DNA of 64,000 nucleotides. Source: CAVQBC01 sp963848415. GTDB lineage: Bacteria; Actinomycetota; Thermoleophilia; Solirubrobacterales; Solirubrobacteraceae. The translations under genes were made by a program, and so were the position numbers. This document shows positions 16,616 to 26,318 of this stretch, one piece after another. How positions within the stretch are numbered: position 1 is the first letter of the stretch; every line of letters begins with the position of its first letter. The stretch covers positions 248,001 through 312,000 of the forward strand of contig CAWKDN010000003.1 in the NCBI GenBank assembly GCA_963848415.1. The letters are read 5' to 3'. The notes under the pieces were generated by a model, which saw nothing but the letters and a program-made list of their open reading frames with translations, was not told where the DNA came from and did no database searches.

Positions 16616-17157
16616 GGCTCGGAGTCTGCCGGGAAGATGCCGACGAGCTTGAACATCACATCCTCCAGATGCGAGGCGATTGACTGGCAGACGTCAATCG
16701 ATGAGAACGCATCCTCCGTCGGTGGGCTGGAATCCCGCGTGCGCGACTCGGTTCCGCCGCTCAACGTGCGCGTGATACTCCTTCCACACCGGCAGTTCCT
16801 TGATGCTGTCGTCGGTTAGCGCGGCCCATATGGCTCGAGTGTGCCGACTCATGACGTGCGGTCTGGGATCACATTGAGGAACGGATCTACCACGGCTTCC
16901 GGGACGGAGATTCGCAGCGCCATTCGGAACGCCCAATCGGCCGAGATTTCCAGCGCGGTCTGAGCTACCGCAACGGCGGCCTCGTTATGGCCGTCGTCGA
17001 CCAGTTCGCGCGCAACGCCGAACAGCGCTAGATCCCTAGAGCTGTCGCGATCCCAGAACTCATCGAACACGACGGGGAAGGGCGCGACGCCGATCAGAAA
17101 GCTGCCTCCTGCATCTTCAGGCTCGTCGGTCCAATCGCTGGTGCGCTCGATCTTCAT
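16612..17157 (-). pseudogene. HEPN-motif protein, two frameshifts
   Basis: Three consecutive frames join into one protein of about 180 aa. The first frame starts MKIERTSDWTDEPEDAGG and includes AAVAVAQTALEISADWAF. The second gives IWAALTDDSIKELPVWKEYHAHVERRNRVAHAG, holding RNRVAH, the R-N-x-x-x-H HEPN ribonuclease signature. The third gives SSIDVCQSIASHLEDVMFKLVG to the stop. Frame changes fall near 16860 and 16710. HEPN proteins are often toxins or abortive-infection nucleases. It sits in a tRNA-Cys island; decay and sequencing error are both possible. Confidence 0.6.
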
Positions 17158-17262
17158 CGCGCGGCGGTCAAGGCGGCCGCCCGCCCTGGTTTCGGGGTTT
17201 GCCGGGATACGACGGGGATACGTTGCGCGAGCAAGAAATCGTCCTATGGCTCGCTCAGAGCC

Positions 17263-17304
17263 AAGGCGCCGACCGGAATCGAACCGGTGTACACGGCTTT
17301 GCAG
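17263..17304 (-). repeat. att duplication inside intact tRNA-Cys
   Basis: This is the right-hand copy of the 42-bp repeat; it forms the 3' part of the functional tRNA-Cys gene. Confidence 0.9.
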
Positions 17305-17334
17305 GCCGCTGCGTAGCCACTCCGCCACGGCGCC
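17264..17334 (-). tRNA. tRNA-Cys (anticodon GCA)
   Basis: A complete 71-nt cloverleaf on the minus strand: acceptor GGCGCCG/CGGCGCC, D-arm with GGAGTGGCTACGC, anticodon loop CTGCAAA with anticodon GCA, and T-arm GGTTCGATTCC. Discriminator U, as usual for tRNA-Cys. CCA is not encoded. Its 3' part is the integration target of the island to its left. Confidence 0.95.
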
Positions 17335-17512
17335 GGGGAGGCGGGTCACATGCTAGAGCGGCTGGTGCGGTCCAGCCGAGGGACCGGCGCCGTGGCGGGC
17401 GGGTCCCAACGGACCCGCCGGCGACTTGCTCGCGCAAGCTCGCCGGCCCGCAGCGCCCTTGCCTGCCACCCGCCCGAGAAGCGGCAGCGGCAGCGGCACT
17501 CCGCGACGGCGC

Positions 17513-17537
17513 GCATACATTGTTGTACTATGCATAC
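17513..17537. promoter_or_regulatory. Candidate PadR operator/promoter
   Basis: An AT-rich 25-bp island in otherwise GC-rich DNA contains GCATAC twice, 19 bases apart, and the palindrome TATGCATA. It lies just upstream of the PadR gene, and PadR proteins commonly autoregulate through ATGCAT-type sites. Inferred. Confidence 0.45.
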
Positions 17538-17563
17538 GGCTTCCAGCTATAGGAGGGCGTGCG

Positions 17564-17923
17564 GTGCACATCAACAAGGATCTGGTCGCGGCCTCGGCGA
17601 CGCCGCTCGTGCTCGCGATCCTGGCCGAGGGCGAGAGCTACGGCTACGCCGTCCTCAAGCGGGTGCGCGAGCTCTCCGGCGGTGAGCTCGAGTGGACCGA
17701 CGGGATGCTCTATCCGCTGCTGCACCGCCTGCGCCGGCTCGGGTACGTGACGACGGAGTGGCGATCGCCGCCCGAGGGGCGCCGCCGCCGCTACTACGCG
17801 ATCACCGACGACGGGCAGGCGGCGCTTGCAGAGCAGCAACGGCAATGGGTCACCGTCACGCGGGCGCTGGACGACATCTGGCGAGGCCCCGGCCGGCTGG
17901 CGACGGCCCTCGGCGGGGCGTGA
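17564..17923 (+). CDS. PadR-family transcriptional regulator
   Basis: A 119-aa winged-helix regulator: LVAASATPLVLAILAEGESYGYAVLKRVRELSGGELEWTDGMLYPLLHRLRRLGYVTTEW and GRRRRYYAITDDG are diagnostic of PadR. The GTG at 17564 has AGGAGG seven bases upstream. It is 3 bases before a permease-prefix membrane protein, a very common actinobacterial pair in which PadR represses its own operon. Confidence 0.93.
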   Translation: MHINKDLVAASATPLVLAILAEGESYGYAVLKRVRELSGGELEWTDGMLYPLLHRLRRLGYVTTEWRSPPEGRRRRYYAITDDGQAALAEQQRQWVTVTRALDDIWRGPGRLATALGGA

Positions 17924-17926
17924 GCG

Positions 17927-19271
17927 ATGGACACCGTGGAGTCACAGATCGCCGAGTGGCGGGACTACGTCACGAAGGCCCCGGCCGTCAACGGCCACGA
18001 CGTCGACGAGCTCGAGGCGCATCTCCGCGACCAGATCGCCGAGCTCGACGCGGCCGGCCTGACGGCCGACGAGGGGTTCCTCGTCGCCGTCAAGCGGATG
18101 GGCGACCTCGACACCCTCTCCCGCGAGTTCGCCCGCGAGCACAGCGGCCGGCTGTGGAAGCAGCTCGTCCTGAGCGACGAGGAGGAGACGGCCGGGCGGT
18201 CCAGCGGGTGGCTGGAGGCGCTGGCCTTCGCCCTGCTCGCGGCCGTCGCGCTCCAGGTCGCCCGGCTCGCCGCCCAGTTCCCCGACGAGGAACCCGTCTG
18301 GCTGGTGCGCAACCTCAGCCTGTTCGTGGTGCCGTTCCTCGCCGGCTACTTCGCCCGCCGGCGGCAGCTCGACACCCGGCGTCGCTGCTTGATGGCCGCG
18401 CCGTTCGTGCTCGTGGCGCTCGTGGTCAACCTCTACCCGTACCGGCGCGGACTCGTCCACCGAGCTGCTCGTGGCGCTGCATCTGCCCGTGCTGCTGTGG
18501 TTCGTGGTCGCCTACCCGTACATGGGCGGCACGCTGCGCTCGCACGAGCGGCGCATGGACTTCGTCCGCTTCACCGGCGAGTGGCTCATCTACTACGTGC
18601 TGATCGCGCTCGGCGGCGGCGTGCTGCTCGCGCTCACCGCCCTCATCTTCGAGCCGATCAGCCCCGACCTCGCCGAGCGGGTCGTCGAGTGGGTGCTGCC
18701 GGCGGGCGCGGCCGGCGCCGTGATCGTCGCGGCCTGGCTCGTGGAGTCCAAGCAGCACGTCGTGGAGAACATGGCGCCGGTGCTGACCATGCTCTTCACG
18801 CCGCTGTTCGCGGTGATGCTGACCGTCGCCGCGGGCACCTACGCCGTCTCCGGGGTCGCCGGCGCGTTCGACCGCGACCTGCTCACCGTCTTCGACGCCC
18901 TCATGGTCGTCGTGCTGGGGCTCGTCCTCTACGCGATGTCCGCGCGCGAGCCGTCGCTGCCTCCCGGGGTGATGGACCGCGTCCGGCTGCTCGCCGTCGC
19001 GAGCGCCCTCGTGCTCGACGCGATGGTGCTCGGCGCCATGGTGGCCCGGATCGGCGACCTCGGGCTCACCCCCAACCGGGTGGCAGCGCTCGGCCTCAAC
19101 CTCGTCCTGCTCGTCAACCTGGCCGGCACCGCGTGGCTCTCGCTGCGGTTCCTGACGGGGCGGATCGCCTGCCACCGCCTCGAGCGATGGCAGACGGCCT
19201 ACCTTCCGATCTTCGCCCTGTGGGCGGCGACCGTGGTCGTCGTGCTGCCGCCGCTCTTCGCCTTCGAATGA
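17927..19271 (+). pseudogene. Permease-prefix-domain membrane protein, one frameshift
   Basis: The N-terminal cytoplasmic permease prefix domain (MDTVESQIAEWRDYV...DVDELEAHLRDQIAELDAAGL, about residues 1-75) is followed by around ten hydrophobic helices. The frame changes once near 18440-18455: the first frame ends ...VVNLYPYR and the second resumes STELLVALHLPVLLWFV and runs to the stop. It is coupled to the PadR gene. The protein would be about 447 aa. A single one-base difference explains the break, so the gene may be intact in the organism. Confidence 0.75.
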
Positions 19272-19300
19272 CGGCGGCAGCCGACGAGGACGGCGTTGCG

Positions 19301-20133
19301 TCAGGCGTCCCAGTCCGGCGCGAAGGACGGGTCGATCTCGCGCCGGTCCTTGGGCAGGTCGTCGATCTTCTCGCGGTCGTCGTCGGTGAGCTCGAAGTCG
19401 AACACCTGCCAGTTCTCCAGCCGCCGCTCGTGGCTCGAGGCCTTCGGGATCGTGCTGACGCCGGGATGGTCGAGCAGCCACCGCAGGGCGACCTGACCGG
19501 CCGTCTTGCCGTGCTCCTCGCCGATCTCGCGCAGGGTCTCGTCGTCGGGCACGCGGCCGTGCGCGAGCGGCGAGTAGGCCGTGATCAGCACGTCGCTCGT
19601 CCGGGCCAGCTCGAGCAGCCGCGACTGGTCGAGGAACGGGTGGTACTCGACCTGGTTGCAGAAGACCGGCGCATGCTCGAGCGCGTCGGCCAGCAGCCCC
19701 GCGGGGAAGTTCGAGACGCCGAGCTGGCGGATCAGCCCGCGCTCGCGCAGGTCGAGCATCGCCTCGAGCGTCTGCTCGACGGGCACGTCGGGGTTCGGCC
19801 AGTGCAGCAGCAGCAGGTCGACGTAGTCGGTGCCCAGCTTGCGCAGCGAGTCCTCGAGGTCGAGACCACGTCGGTCGGCGCGGCGTCGTCGGGCGGGATC
19901 TTGGTGGTGAGGAAGATCTCCTCGCGCGCGACGGCGCCGCCGGCCAGACCGGCGCCGACCTCGGCCTCGTTCTCGTAGGCGCGCGCGGTGTCGATGTGGC
20001 GGTAGCCGATGTCGAGCGCGTCGCGGACGGCTTCCTCGCACTCGCGGCCTGTTATCTGCCAGGTCCCGAAGCCGAGCGCGGGCACGGCGGTGCCCTGGAT
20101 CTGGAGCATCGGTTGGGTGTCGGATGAGCTCAT
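19301..20133 (-). pseudogene. Aldo/keto reductase (DKG reductase type), one frameshift
   Basis: The N-terminal frame gives MSSSDTQPMLQIQGTAVPALGFGTWQITG and the catalytic DIGYRHIDTARAYENE (Asp, Tyr) and FLTTKIPPD (Lys). After a frame change near 19860 the second frame supplies LEDSLRKLGTDYVDLLLLHWP (His), LGVSNFPAGLL, QVEYHPFL and a C-terminus of the expected length (about 277 aa in all). The NADPH-binding tail KASSHERRLENWQVFDF is present. All four catalytic residues survive, so a one-base error is likelier than decay. Confidence 0.8.
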
Positions 20134-20204
20134 GGGCGGCTCCTACCCACCTGCCTCCGGCCGCCACCCCAGCCGGACCGGGTCGCTACGATGATGGCGT
20201 CCCA

Positions 20205-20277
20205 GGGCGATTAGCTCAGCTGGGAGAGCGCCGCCTCGACAAGGCGGAGGTCACTGGTTCGAGCCCAGTATCGCCCA
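20205..20277 (+). tRNA. tRNA-Val (anticodon GAC)
   Basis: A complete cloverleaf: acceptor GGGCGAT/ATCGCCC, D-arm TTAGCTCAGCTGGGAGAGC, anticodon stem CCGCC/GGCGG with loop TCGACAA (GAC), and T-arm GGTTCGAGCCC. Discriminator A, no encoded CCA. Its 3' 43 bases are duplicated at 23249-23291. Confidence 0.96.
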
Positions 20278-20278
20278 C
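20236..20278 (+). repeat. attL: 3' part of tRNA-Val
   Basis: This 43-bp copy is identical to 23249-23291 and forms the 3' half of the working tRNA. Confidence 0.92.
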
Positions 20279-20287
20279 CTCCCGAAG

Positions 20288-20310
20288 CCCAGCAAACGCT
20301 GGGGTTTCTT
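20288..20310 (+). terminator. Terminator after tRNA-Val
   Basis: Stem CCCAGC / GCTGGG with loop AAAC, followed by GTTTCTT. Confidence 0.65.
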
Positions 20311-20447
20311 CGTTCTCCGGCCGGTTCCGCCGGGGACGGGGCGAGAGCCGCGTCCGTCGTACATCCGTCGTGTGCATTGGCAGGCCCGAAATCGGTGCCT
20401 TGTCCCTTTGAGCAGCCGCATGCGCGGCTACCCTGCGGCACCTAACG

Positions 20448-22241
20448 ATGATCACACGCGTTCGATTCCACAGGTTCAAGCAGTTCCGCGATCAGGCGCT
20501 CAGCCTTCATCCATCCGGGCTCACCTCGTCGGCGGGGGCAACAACGCCGGGAAGTCGACGCTTCTACATGGGCTTGGCGATTTGGGAGTTCTGCCGGACC
20601 GCCATCGAGATGGAGCGTGGCGTGACCACGTTCGTCCAAGGACAGGCAGCGCCAAGGCCTCGGCCTGGGCGACGATCGAGTTCTCACCGATCAACGTGCC
20701 GTCCTTGAAGCACTTGTGGACGAACCTGAAGACGCAAAAGGACGGCGAGCCGGACGGCTACACGCTGAAGATCCGCTGCGAGTGGGAGCGACTCGCGCTT
20801 TCTTGAACTCGGCTTGTCGCTTGCTAACGATCGGCTTGTTCGTCAAGACGACGGACTCGAACCTCGATGAAGGAGAGCACATTCCGCGAGTCGCCTACCT
20901 CCCGCCGTTCGCGGGGATGACCGACCGCGAGATGCGGCCTACCTGGGGCGATTCGTCGGCGGCGGATCGGCGAAGGCCTCGCGGGCGCGGTGCTGCGGAA
21001 CCTGCTCTTGGACATGTACGAGCGCAATGTCGCGGAACGACGGCGGCTTGCGCGGCACGAGGAGCAAGATCAGCGACGCGGACCTTCGCAGGCTTCGCGA
21101 GACTGACCCCTGGGAGCTGCTTCAGCAGAACGCTTCGGACGACGTTTTCGGCCGAACTCGAGGTTGCGCCTTTCCGCGAGGAGTACCACTCGTATATCCA
21201 AGTTGACGTCGTCAAGGGCAACGTCGAGGGCTACAAGCTCAAGCGCTATCGGGGCTACAACACGCGGGATCTGATGGTCGAGGGCAGCGGATTCCTTCAA
21301 TGGCTGAGCGTCTTCGCGCTCGCCACGGACCCTTGAGATCAGAAGTGCTGCTATTCGATGAACCGGACGCGCATCTTCACTAGCTCTCTTCAGGAGCAAC
21401 TTCTTGAGACGCTGCGGAATCTGGCGGAGCGGACGAGACAAGCAGATTCTGGTGGCAACTCATTCGAGGGAGATCCTTCGCAACGCTCCCCCGACGGACA
21501 TCTTCGAGATCAGGAGCGGCAGGTCGCGGCGCGCGGTACTTGACTCGAGGACATCCAGAAGGTCGGCCTGCTCGCCGGTCTTGGGTCCGACTACGCGCCG
21601 CGCGTGGACCGACTGAAGAAGACGAAGCGCGTTCTCTTTGTGGAGGGTCGGTCCGATCTCCCCATCCTTCGGGCGCTGGCCGCCAAGATGGGCGTCGAAA
21701 TGCCCGAGGAGTGGGTCGAGTGGCGGACCACCCGATCACAGAAGGAGCGGAAGCAGCTTTATCTCTCGCTACTGGAGGAGATCCCGGACCTTGTCGCGCT
21801 AAGCCTGCGCGACCGCGACGATGAGCCCATCGAGACGGTCGACACGGACCTCCGCGACAAGTCGGTCGCTGAGGGCGGAGGCTTCTTTGCTCGGAAGTGG
21901 CGCCGCCGATACATCGAGAGCTACCTCATCTGGCCTCCCGCTATCGCAACGGTGACGGGCTTGTCAGTGAAGCAGTCGAGGAGGAGCTGAAGGACAAACA
22001 TGGCCTAGCCGTCGGCGCGAACTTCACGGATGCCGCAGCGCCACAAGGACTCCTCGATGCCCGTGCGAAGCAGATCCTCAAGCAGGGCTCCACGCCGGTT
22101 CTTGCTCAGTTCGACGCCGCCCCTCTCGATGTCGCCCAGACGTTCGAGCCGGAAGCGGTCTGCCAAGACGTGAAAATGCTGATCGACGAACTCATCGCGC
22201 GCGCCGCTGTCGCCGCGTCGCCGGTAGCCATCGCTGCCTAA
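20448..22241 (+). pseudogene. OLD-family-like nuclease (AAA ATPase + TOPRIM), many frameshifts
   Basis: Successive frames spell one protein of about 595 aa. It begins MITRVRFHRFKQFRDQALSLHPSG, followed in another frame by Walker A GGNNAGKSTLLHGL, then EFSPINVPSLKHLW. Later come LLFDEP (Walker B, about 21350), ATHSREIL (about 21450) and a TOPRIM domain with VLFVEGRSDLPILRAL and LRDRDDEP (from about 21600). OLD-type ATPase-nucleases include phage-defence proteins. At least seven frame changes occur over 1.8 kb, so it is decayed or in poor-quality sequence. It is the main cargo of the tRNA-Val island. Confidence 0.7.
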
Positions 22242-22322
22242 AGCCGGTTGGCCGGCAAATCGCCGTACCGCGTTCAACAGCAATGCCTCGGGGCGCCCCA
22301 GGCAGCCTGCACAAAGGCGAGG

Positions 22323-23148
22323 TCACGCGGCGTCCTCCTTGGGTCGGAGCGGGATGACGTTCTCCACGCCGTTGTAGGTCGCGTCGAGGGTGGCGGCCAG
22401 CGCCTGCTCCGCGGACGGGAACAACCAGCCGTAGCGGTCCATCGTGGTCGTGATCGAGGAGTGGCCGAGCCGGGTCATGATCGCCAGGGGGTGAGCTCTG
22501 GCCGCGATCAACAGAGCCGCGCAGGTGTGCCGGAGGTCATGGAAGCGAAGGTTGTGCTTGGCCTGGGGGAGGGTGGTCTTGACGGCCGGGCGGAATACGC
22601 GGCGGACGAACAGCTCATGGCGCATAGGGCCAGGCTTCTGCTGGGGACCGCCGGGGGAGGGGAACAGGAGGTCTGTCGGGGCGAGGTCGGCGGTGTGCTC
22701 CGTCAGCATGTTGGCGAGGAACGCGGGGAGGGAGACGACCCGTCCGCGGCCGTTCTTGGTCTGGTTGCGGAACGTGAGGTGGCCGGACTCGCTCGTAAGG
22801 GTCCGATGTACAACCAGGCGGGGACCGTCCACGTCCCGCGCTTGGAGCGCCCATAGCTCCCCGGCCCGGGAGCCCGGTGTACGCGGCGGTGAGGATGGCG
22901 AGCCGGTCGGCGGGGCGGTCCGACTGCTCCGCGAGAGCGCGAACTTCTACAGCCGTGAGGACAGTCATGTCGCGGCGGGCCGGAGCCGGGAGCCGGAGCT
23001 TCGCGGCCGGGTTCTCGCGGAGGAGGGCAAGCTCGACTCCCTCCGAGAGGATCGAGGAGAGGACGACCTGGTATACCCTCCCCCGGGAGTCTATTTCCCC
23101 GGCCGCGCGTCCGGCAAAAGTCCGTCGCGTCCGGGAAAACAGGGGCAT
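22323..23148 (-). pseudogene. Tyrosine recombinase (island integrase), frameshifted, N-terminus missing
   Basis: The upstream frame gives part of the core-binding domain (VYQVVLSSILSEGVELALLRENPAAKL) and ILTAAYTGL. After a change near 22860 the second frame continues LVVHRTLTSESGHLTFRNQTKNGRGRVVSL, FHDLRHTCAALLI (H-x-x-R), RLGHSSITTTMDRYGWLF (His and candidate nucleophile Tyr) and stops. The first catalytic Arg (TGLRxGE) falls at the break. It lacks the usual 80-100 N-terminal residues. It lies about 100 bases from attR and should be the enzyme that inserted the island. Confidence 0.78.
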
Positions 23149-23248
23149 TTCGCGGTACTCCGCGGGCGCTTACGGGTGGCTCATTCTTTGCGACTAGCAG
23201 GCGTTTCGGTGGATTAGCAGGGGTTTAGTTGAACGGTGGCGTTTCGCT

Positions 23249-23291
23249 TCGACAAGGCGGAGGTCACTGGTTCGAGCCCAGTATCGCCCAC
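23249..23291 (+). repeat. attR: duplicated 3' end of tRNA-Val
   Basis: This is the second copy of the 43-bp tRNA-Val segment. It lacks the acceptor 5' strand and D-arm, so it is not a tRNA gene. Confidence 0.92.
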
Positions 23292-23409
23292 TTCGGAACC
23301 TCTGCAATTGCGGGGGTTTCGTCGTTTCGGGGGGCTCCAACGATCCATTGACGATCCAAACCAGTGACCGAGCTGTGCGCGGGTGCGGCACGCGGCCTAC
23401 GATCCGGCC

Positions 23410-23607
23410 ATGACCACGACCACCCTCGACCCGACCCGCGCCGCACTCGGACATCCCGACGACCCTGACCCGCTCGTGCACCTGATCGACCTCGACGAGT
23501 TCGGCGCCTTCACCACCGTCGCGATCTGCGGGACGCGCGTGCTCGGCATCCCAGCCGACGCCGGTGCCGATCGCTGCATCGTCTGCCTCGACCTCGCCGG
23601 CGAGTAG
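23410..23607 (+). CDS. Small protein with Cys pairs, unknown
   Basis: A 65-aa ORF, MTTTTLDPTRAALGHPDDP then LIDLDEFGAFTTVAICGTRVLGIPADAGADRCIVCLDLAGE. The spaced Cys residues (ICG ... RCIVC) suggest a small metal-binding or phage-like protein. It lies right after attR and starts without a strong Shine-Dalgarno. Function unknown. Confidence 0.5.
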   Translation: MTTTTLDPTRAALGHPDDPDPLVHLIDLDEFGAFTTVAICGTRVLGIPADAGADRCIVCLDLAGE

Positions 23608-23860
23608 GGCGGCGCCGCCATGCGGCCGTTCTAAGCCGCGCCCCCACCTCGGAGGCCCGGAAGTAGCGGGACGGCCGGAACGCCGCGACGCGCCGCTGAG
23701 CGCGTCGACAGGGGCTAGATGAACGGTGAGGTACATCGCGGGCGTAAGGTTCGCCCGGCGGGGACCTAGCGGGGCCCCGCCTCGAGATGCCGACCGGCCC
23801 GGCCAGCCCCGCCAAACCTCTGGTCGGGTCGGCTCGGCCACCACGACGAGGAGGACCACC

Positions 23861-24070
23861 GTGACCAGCGCCCTGACCCGAACCGACGTTGCGCGGGCGA
23901 CCGCCGCGGCCGCCGAAGCCGGCGACGTCGAGCGCGTGCACCAGCTCGCCGACGTGCTCGAGCAGCTGCCGCCGGATGCGCCGGCGCCCGGGCCGGTGGA
24001 CGGGCTGCCCGACCTAGAGCACACGAGCGCGGCCGACGATCTCGCTGACCTACAGGCTCTGACCGGCTAG
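23861..24070 (+). CDS. Small unknown protein
   Basis: A 69-aa ORF with GTG start preceded by GAGGAGG. It reads MTSALTRTDVARATAAAAEAGDVERVHQLADVLEQLPPDAP, mostly helical, ending in an acidic part. No family recognised. It probably belongs with the following broken gene to an older accessory insertion beside the tRNA-Val island. Confidence 0.5.
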   Translation: MTSALTRTDVARATAAAAEAGDVERVHQLADVLEQLPPDAPAPGPVDGLPDLEHTSAADDLADLQALTG

Positions 24071-24087
24071 CGACACCGGCTCGCTAG

Positions 24088-24610
24088 TGCATCGCCGAAA
24101 ACCCCGGCACCGGCGAGCACACCGCCCGCACGATCGCCGCCAACGGGCTGCGGCTTGGGCTCGACGAGCACCCCAGCACCGCAACGCCGGTCCTGAAGTC
24201 CGGCAAGCCCGGCAAGACGAAGGTCACCTACGCCGAGCCCGAGCAGGCCGTGGCGTGGCTGTGGAGGTTCATCGATGGCGCCAAGACCGCCGGCGAGCTC
24301 TATGGCCGCTTGATGGTCGTCTTCGCCGCCCGAGCACTACGCCTTCCAGCTCGCGCTGCCCACCAGCCAGCGCCGCGGCTCGGTGCTACCGCGCTCACAC
24401 GGCGACCGGGCCCGCAAGGCGTTCGAGAAGGTCACGGAGGCCGCCGCCACCTACGGCCAGCTCACGCGGGCGATCGAGCGCGACGCGCGCCAGCACCAGG
24501 AGCGAGTCGCCGAGCTCGCCACCCAGGCGGCCGCGGCGGGGGGAGAGGACGCCGGCGACGACGGCCCGGCGACGGCCGAGGACCTCGTCGCGATCGCCGA
24601 TGTGGCGTAG
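24088..24610 (+). pseudogene. Unknown accessory gene, frameshifted
   Basis: One frame reads IAENPGTGEHTARTIAANGLRLGLDEHPS and AEPEQAVAWLWRFIDGAKTAGELYGRLMVVFAA. Another frame continues HYAFQLALPTSQRRGSVLP and a long charged helix (RKAFEKVTEAAATYGQLTRAIERDARQHQERVAELA) to a stop at 24610. The pieces together look like one protein of about 170 aa with a coiled-coil end, but the family is not recognised. Confidence 0.45.
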
Positions 24611-24699
24611 CGAACGAGGGATGGTCTAGAGCGCCGTCGACGTGGTGCTGATCGTGGCGGGTGACGGCAGGGCTGCTGCAGGGCCCGCTTCCGCCACTA

Positions 24700-26274
24700 C
24701 TAGGCAGCTCCCGCGTATCGCAGCAGGTCGACGAACGTGAACTGGCCGGGCTTCGGCGCGAGCGGTGCGGCGGGCTTCCACGCCGGGTCCAGATACAGGT
24801 ATGAGTTCGGGTCCCGCTGCAGGAGCCCGACGAGGACCTCGGCGACGATCCTGCCGCCCACCGGCCCGAGCCGCTCAGCGTTGTACGGCGGCAGCTCGGC
24901 CTCCTTGAGCATGTAGAACCACAGCGGTGCCTCGCCGCCCCATCCAGGATCGTTGCTCAGTCCGAGCACCGCGTTGGAGAGGACGTTGACGCGCATCGCC
25001 CGCGCGACCTGCTGCCCCGACGGCAGACCGACGTGCTTTCCGCGCAGCGTGTTCCGTACGGCCAGGTGGACCGTCGGGTCAGGGGGCGGGACGACGGATC
25101 CGGGGAGGCTGGTCAGCGGCAGCGACAGCTTCGTGTCGATCTTGCGCGGCTTGCGAGCCGGGAAGTTCGGATCGACGGGAAGGATGTTCTTCCACTCCAT
25201 GACCAGGTCGGAAGGGATCGGGCGGCCGCCGTTGAGGTTGAAGCCCCCGTCCGGGCCGAAGACCGGGACGCCGCCGCGGTCCAGCGTCGACTGGTTGAGG
25301 ACGTAGAACGGCCGAATGATGGTGTGACCGAACCGGTAGGCCGCTACGGCGAACTCGACCGGCATGAACGGCCGGCCGTCCTTGTTGGTGGGCCTGTAGT
25401 AGTTCAGGTTGATGACCGGCGGCTTGCCGGCAACTTCCCGGTACACGCTGCCATTCGGTACCGACGAGCTCGTCGCCGACGAACCGCGGGAGGAAGTCAT
25501 GGATCACGGCCCACTGGTAGTGCCACCGGGTGAGCCGGCGCGCGGTCTCGAACACCCATTCGCGACGGATGCCCTGCGCCCGGGCGTAATCGACGATCCG
25601 GTTGTGGAACTTGGCGACGGCCTTGTGCAGCTGGACGATGATCAGGTTCTCGTCGTTGCGCGCTTCCGGGATGATCGCCCGGCCGTCGCTGTCACGCGGC
25701 ACGTCCTCGACACCATTGACGTTCGGCGTCACCAGCAGCTTGTCCCGGTCGGCCGGATCGTAGAACTGGGGCTCATTCACCGGCCCGCGCCCGTAGACCG
25801 AGTCGAGGTCGTAGCGCGGCGTCCGGAAGTTGACGGTTGCGTCGGGGTCCGCCTGCTGGAGCGCGAGCGGCGTGTTGTCGAACGTGATGTCGTGGTCGAT
25901 GAACTGCCCGATGAACGTGAACCCCGCAAACAGACGCGGGCTGGTGTTGAGATGGTTGTCGTCCGGTACGGTCTGGTCCTCGACCATCGTTCTCGCCAGG
26001 CCGTCCAGCAGGTCGTCGCGCGGCGCGAAGGCCGGAAGCCGCTTGAACATGGCCCCGAACCGGCCCTCGGCCAGCCGGTTCTTGCCCGGTCAGGTACATG
26101 CCCCGAAGCGGGACGCCGTGCAGGCCAGCCGGCGGCTTCGGCGGCGTGCGCGACGGCGGGCGCCCGGCCGACCATCGCGCCGGCCGACAGGCCGGCCACC
26201 CCGGCGAGGAACCCGCGGCGGGAGAAGGGACGGTCGTGCCAGCTCGGCTCGACCTGGCCATCGTCAGCGTTCAT
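24700..26274 (-). pseudogene. Animal-type haem peroxidase, Tat-exported, frameshifted
   Basis: The N-terminus has a Tat motif (FSRRGFLAGVAGLSAGAMVG). After a frame change near 26050 the main domain shows FTFIGQFIDHDITFDNTPL (distal His in DHD) and the peroxidase block RTPRYDLDSVYGRGP. A further change near 25450 leads into INLNYYRPTNKDGRPFMPVEFAVAAYRFGHTIIRP (candidate proximal His) and runs to the stop. Total about 525 aa. It belongs to the An_peroxidase family, which uses hydrogen peroxide outside the cell. It follows a lipoprotein gene by 45 bases. The ATG at 26274 has GAGGAG upstream. Confidence 0.75.
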
Positions 26275-26318
26275 GCACACTCTCCTCGTCGCGTGTTGAC
26301 CGAGCGATCACGGAAGCG

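Larger units (their letters stand above)
15384..17304. mobile_element. Small integrated island at tRNA-Cys
   Basis: A 42-bp perfect direct repeat of the 3' part of tRNA-Cys bounds this 1.9-kb segment. The intact tRNA is at the right end. Inside are an integrase C-terminal remnant (next to the left repeat), a YCII-domain gene, a broken HEPN-motif gene and a tiny basic ORF. Near both ends lie related tandem motifs with GGGATAC/GGGGATACG units (15511-15531 and 17204-17222), which look like recombinase arm sites. It is a degraded tRNA-targeting integrative element. Confidence 0.8.
20236..23291. mobile_element. Integrated island at tRNA-Val
   Basis: The segment is bounded by a 43-bp perfect repeat of the tRNA-Val 3' end. 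It contains an OLD-like ATPase/TOPRIM gene (plus strand) and a tyrosine integrase (minus strand) near the right repeat. Two 12-bp units, TAGCAGGCGTTT and TAGCAGGGGTTT, spaced 20 bases apart (23195-23226) beside the right repeat resemble recombinase arm sites. It is a compact, apparently defence-carrying tRNA island of 3.05 kb. Confidence 0.85.

Noticed and set aside
23231..23292. Second tRNA-Val gene at the right end of the island
   Set aside because: It lacks the 5' acceptor strand and D-arm; it is an att duplication.
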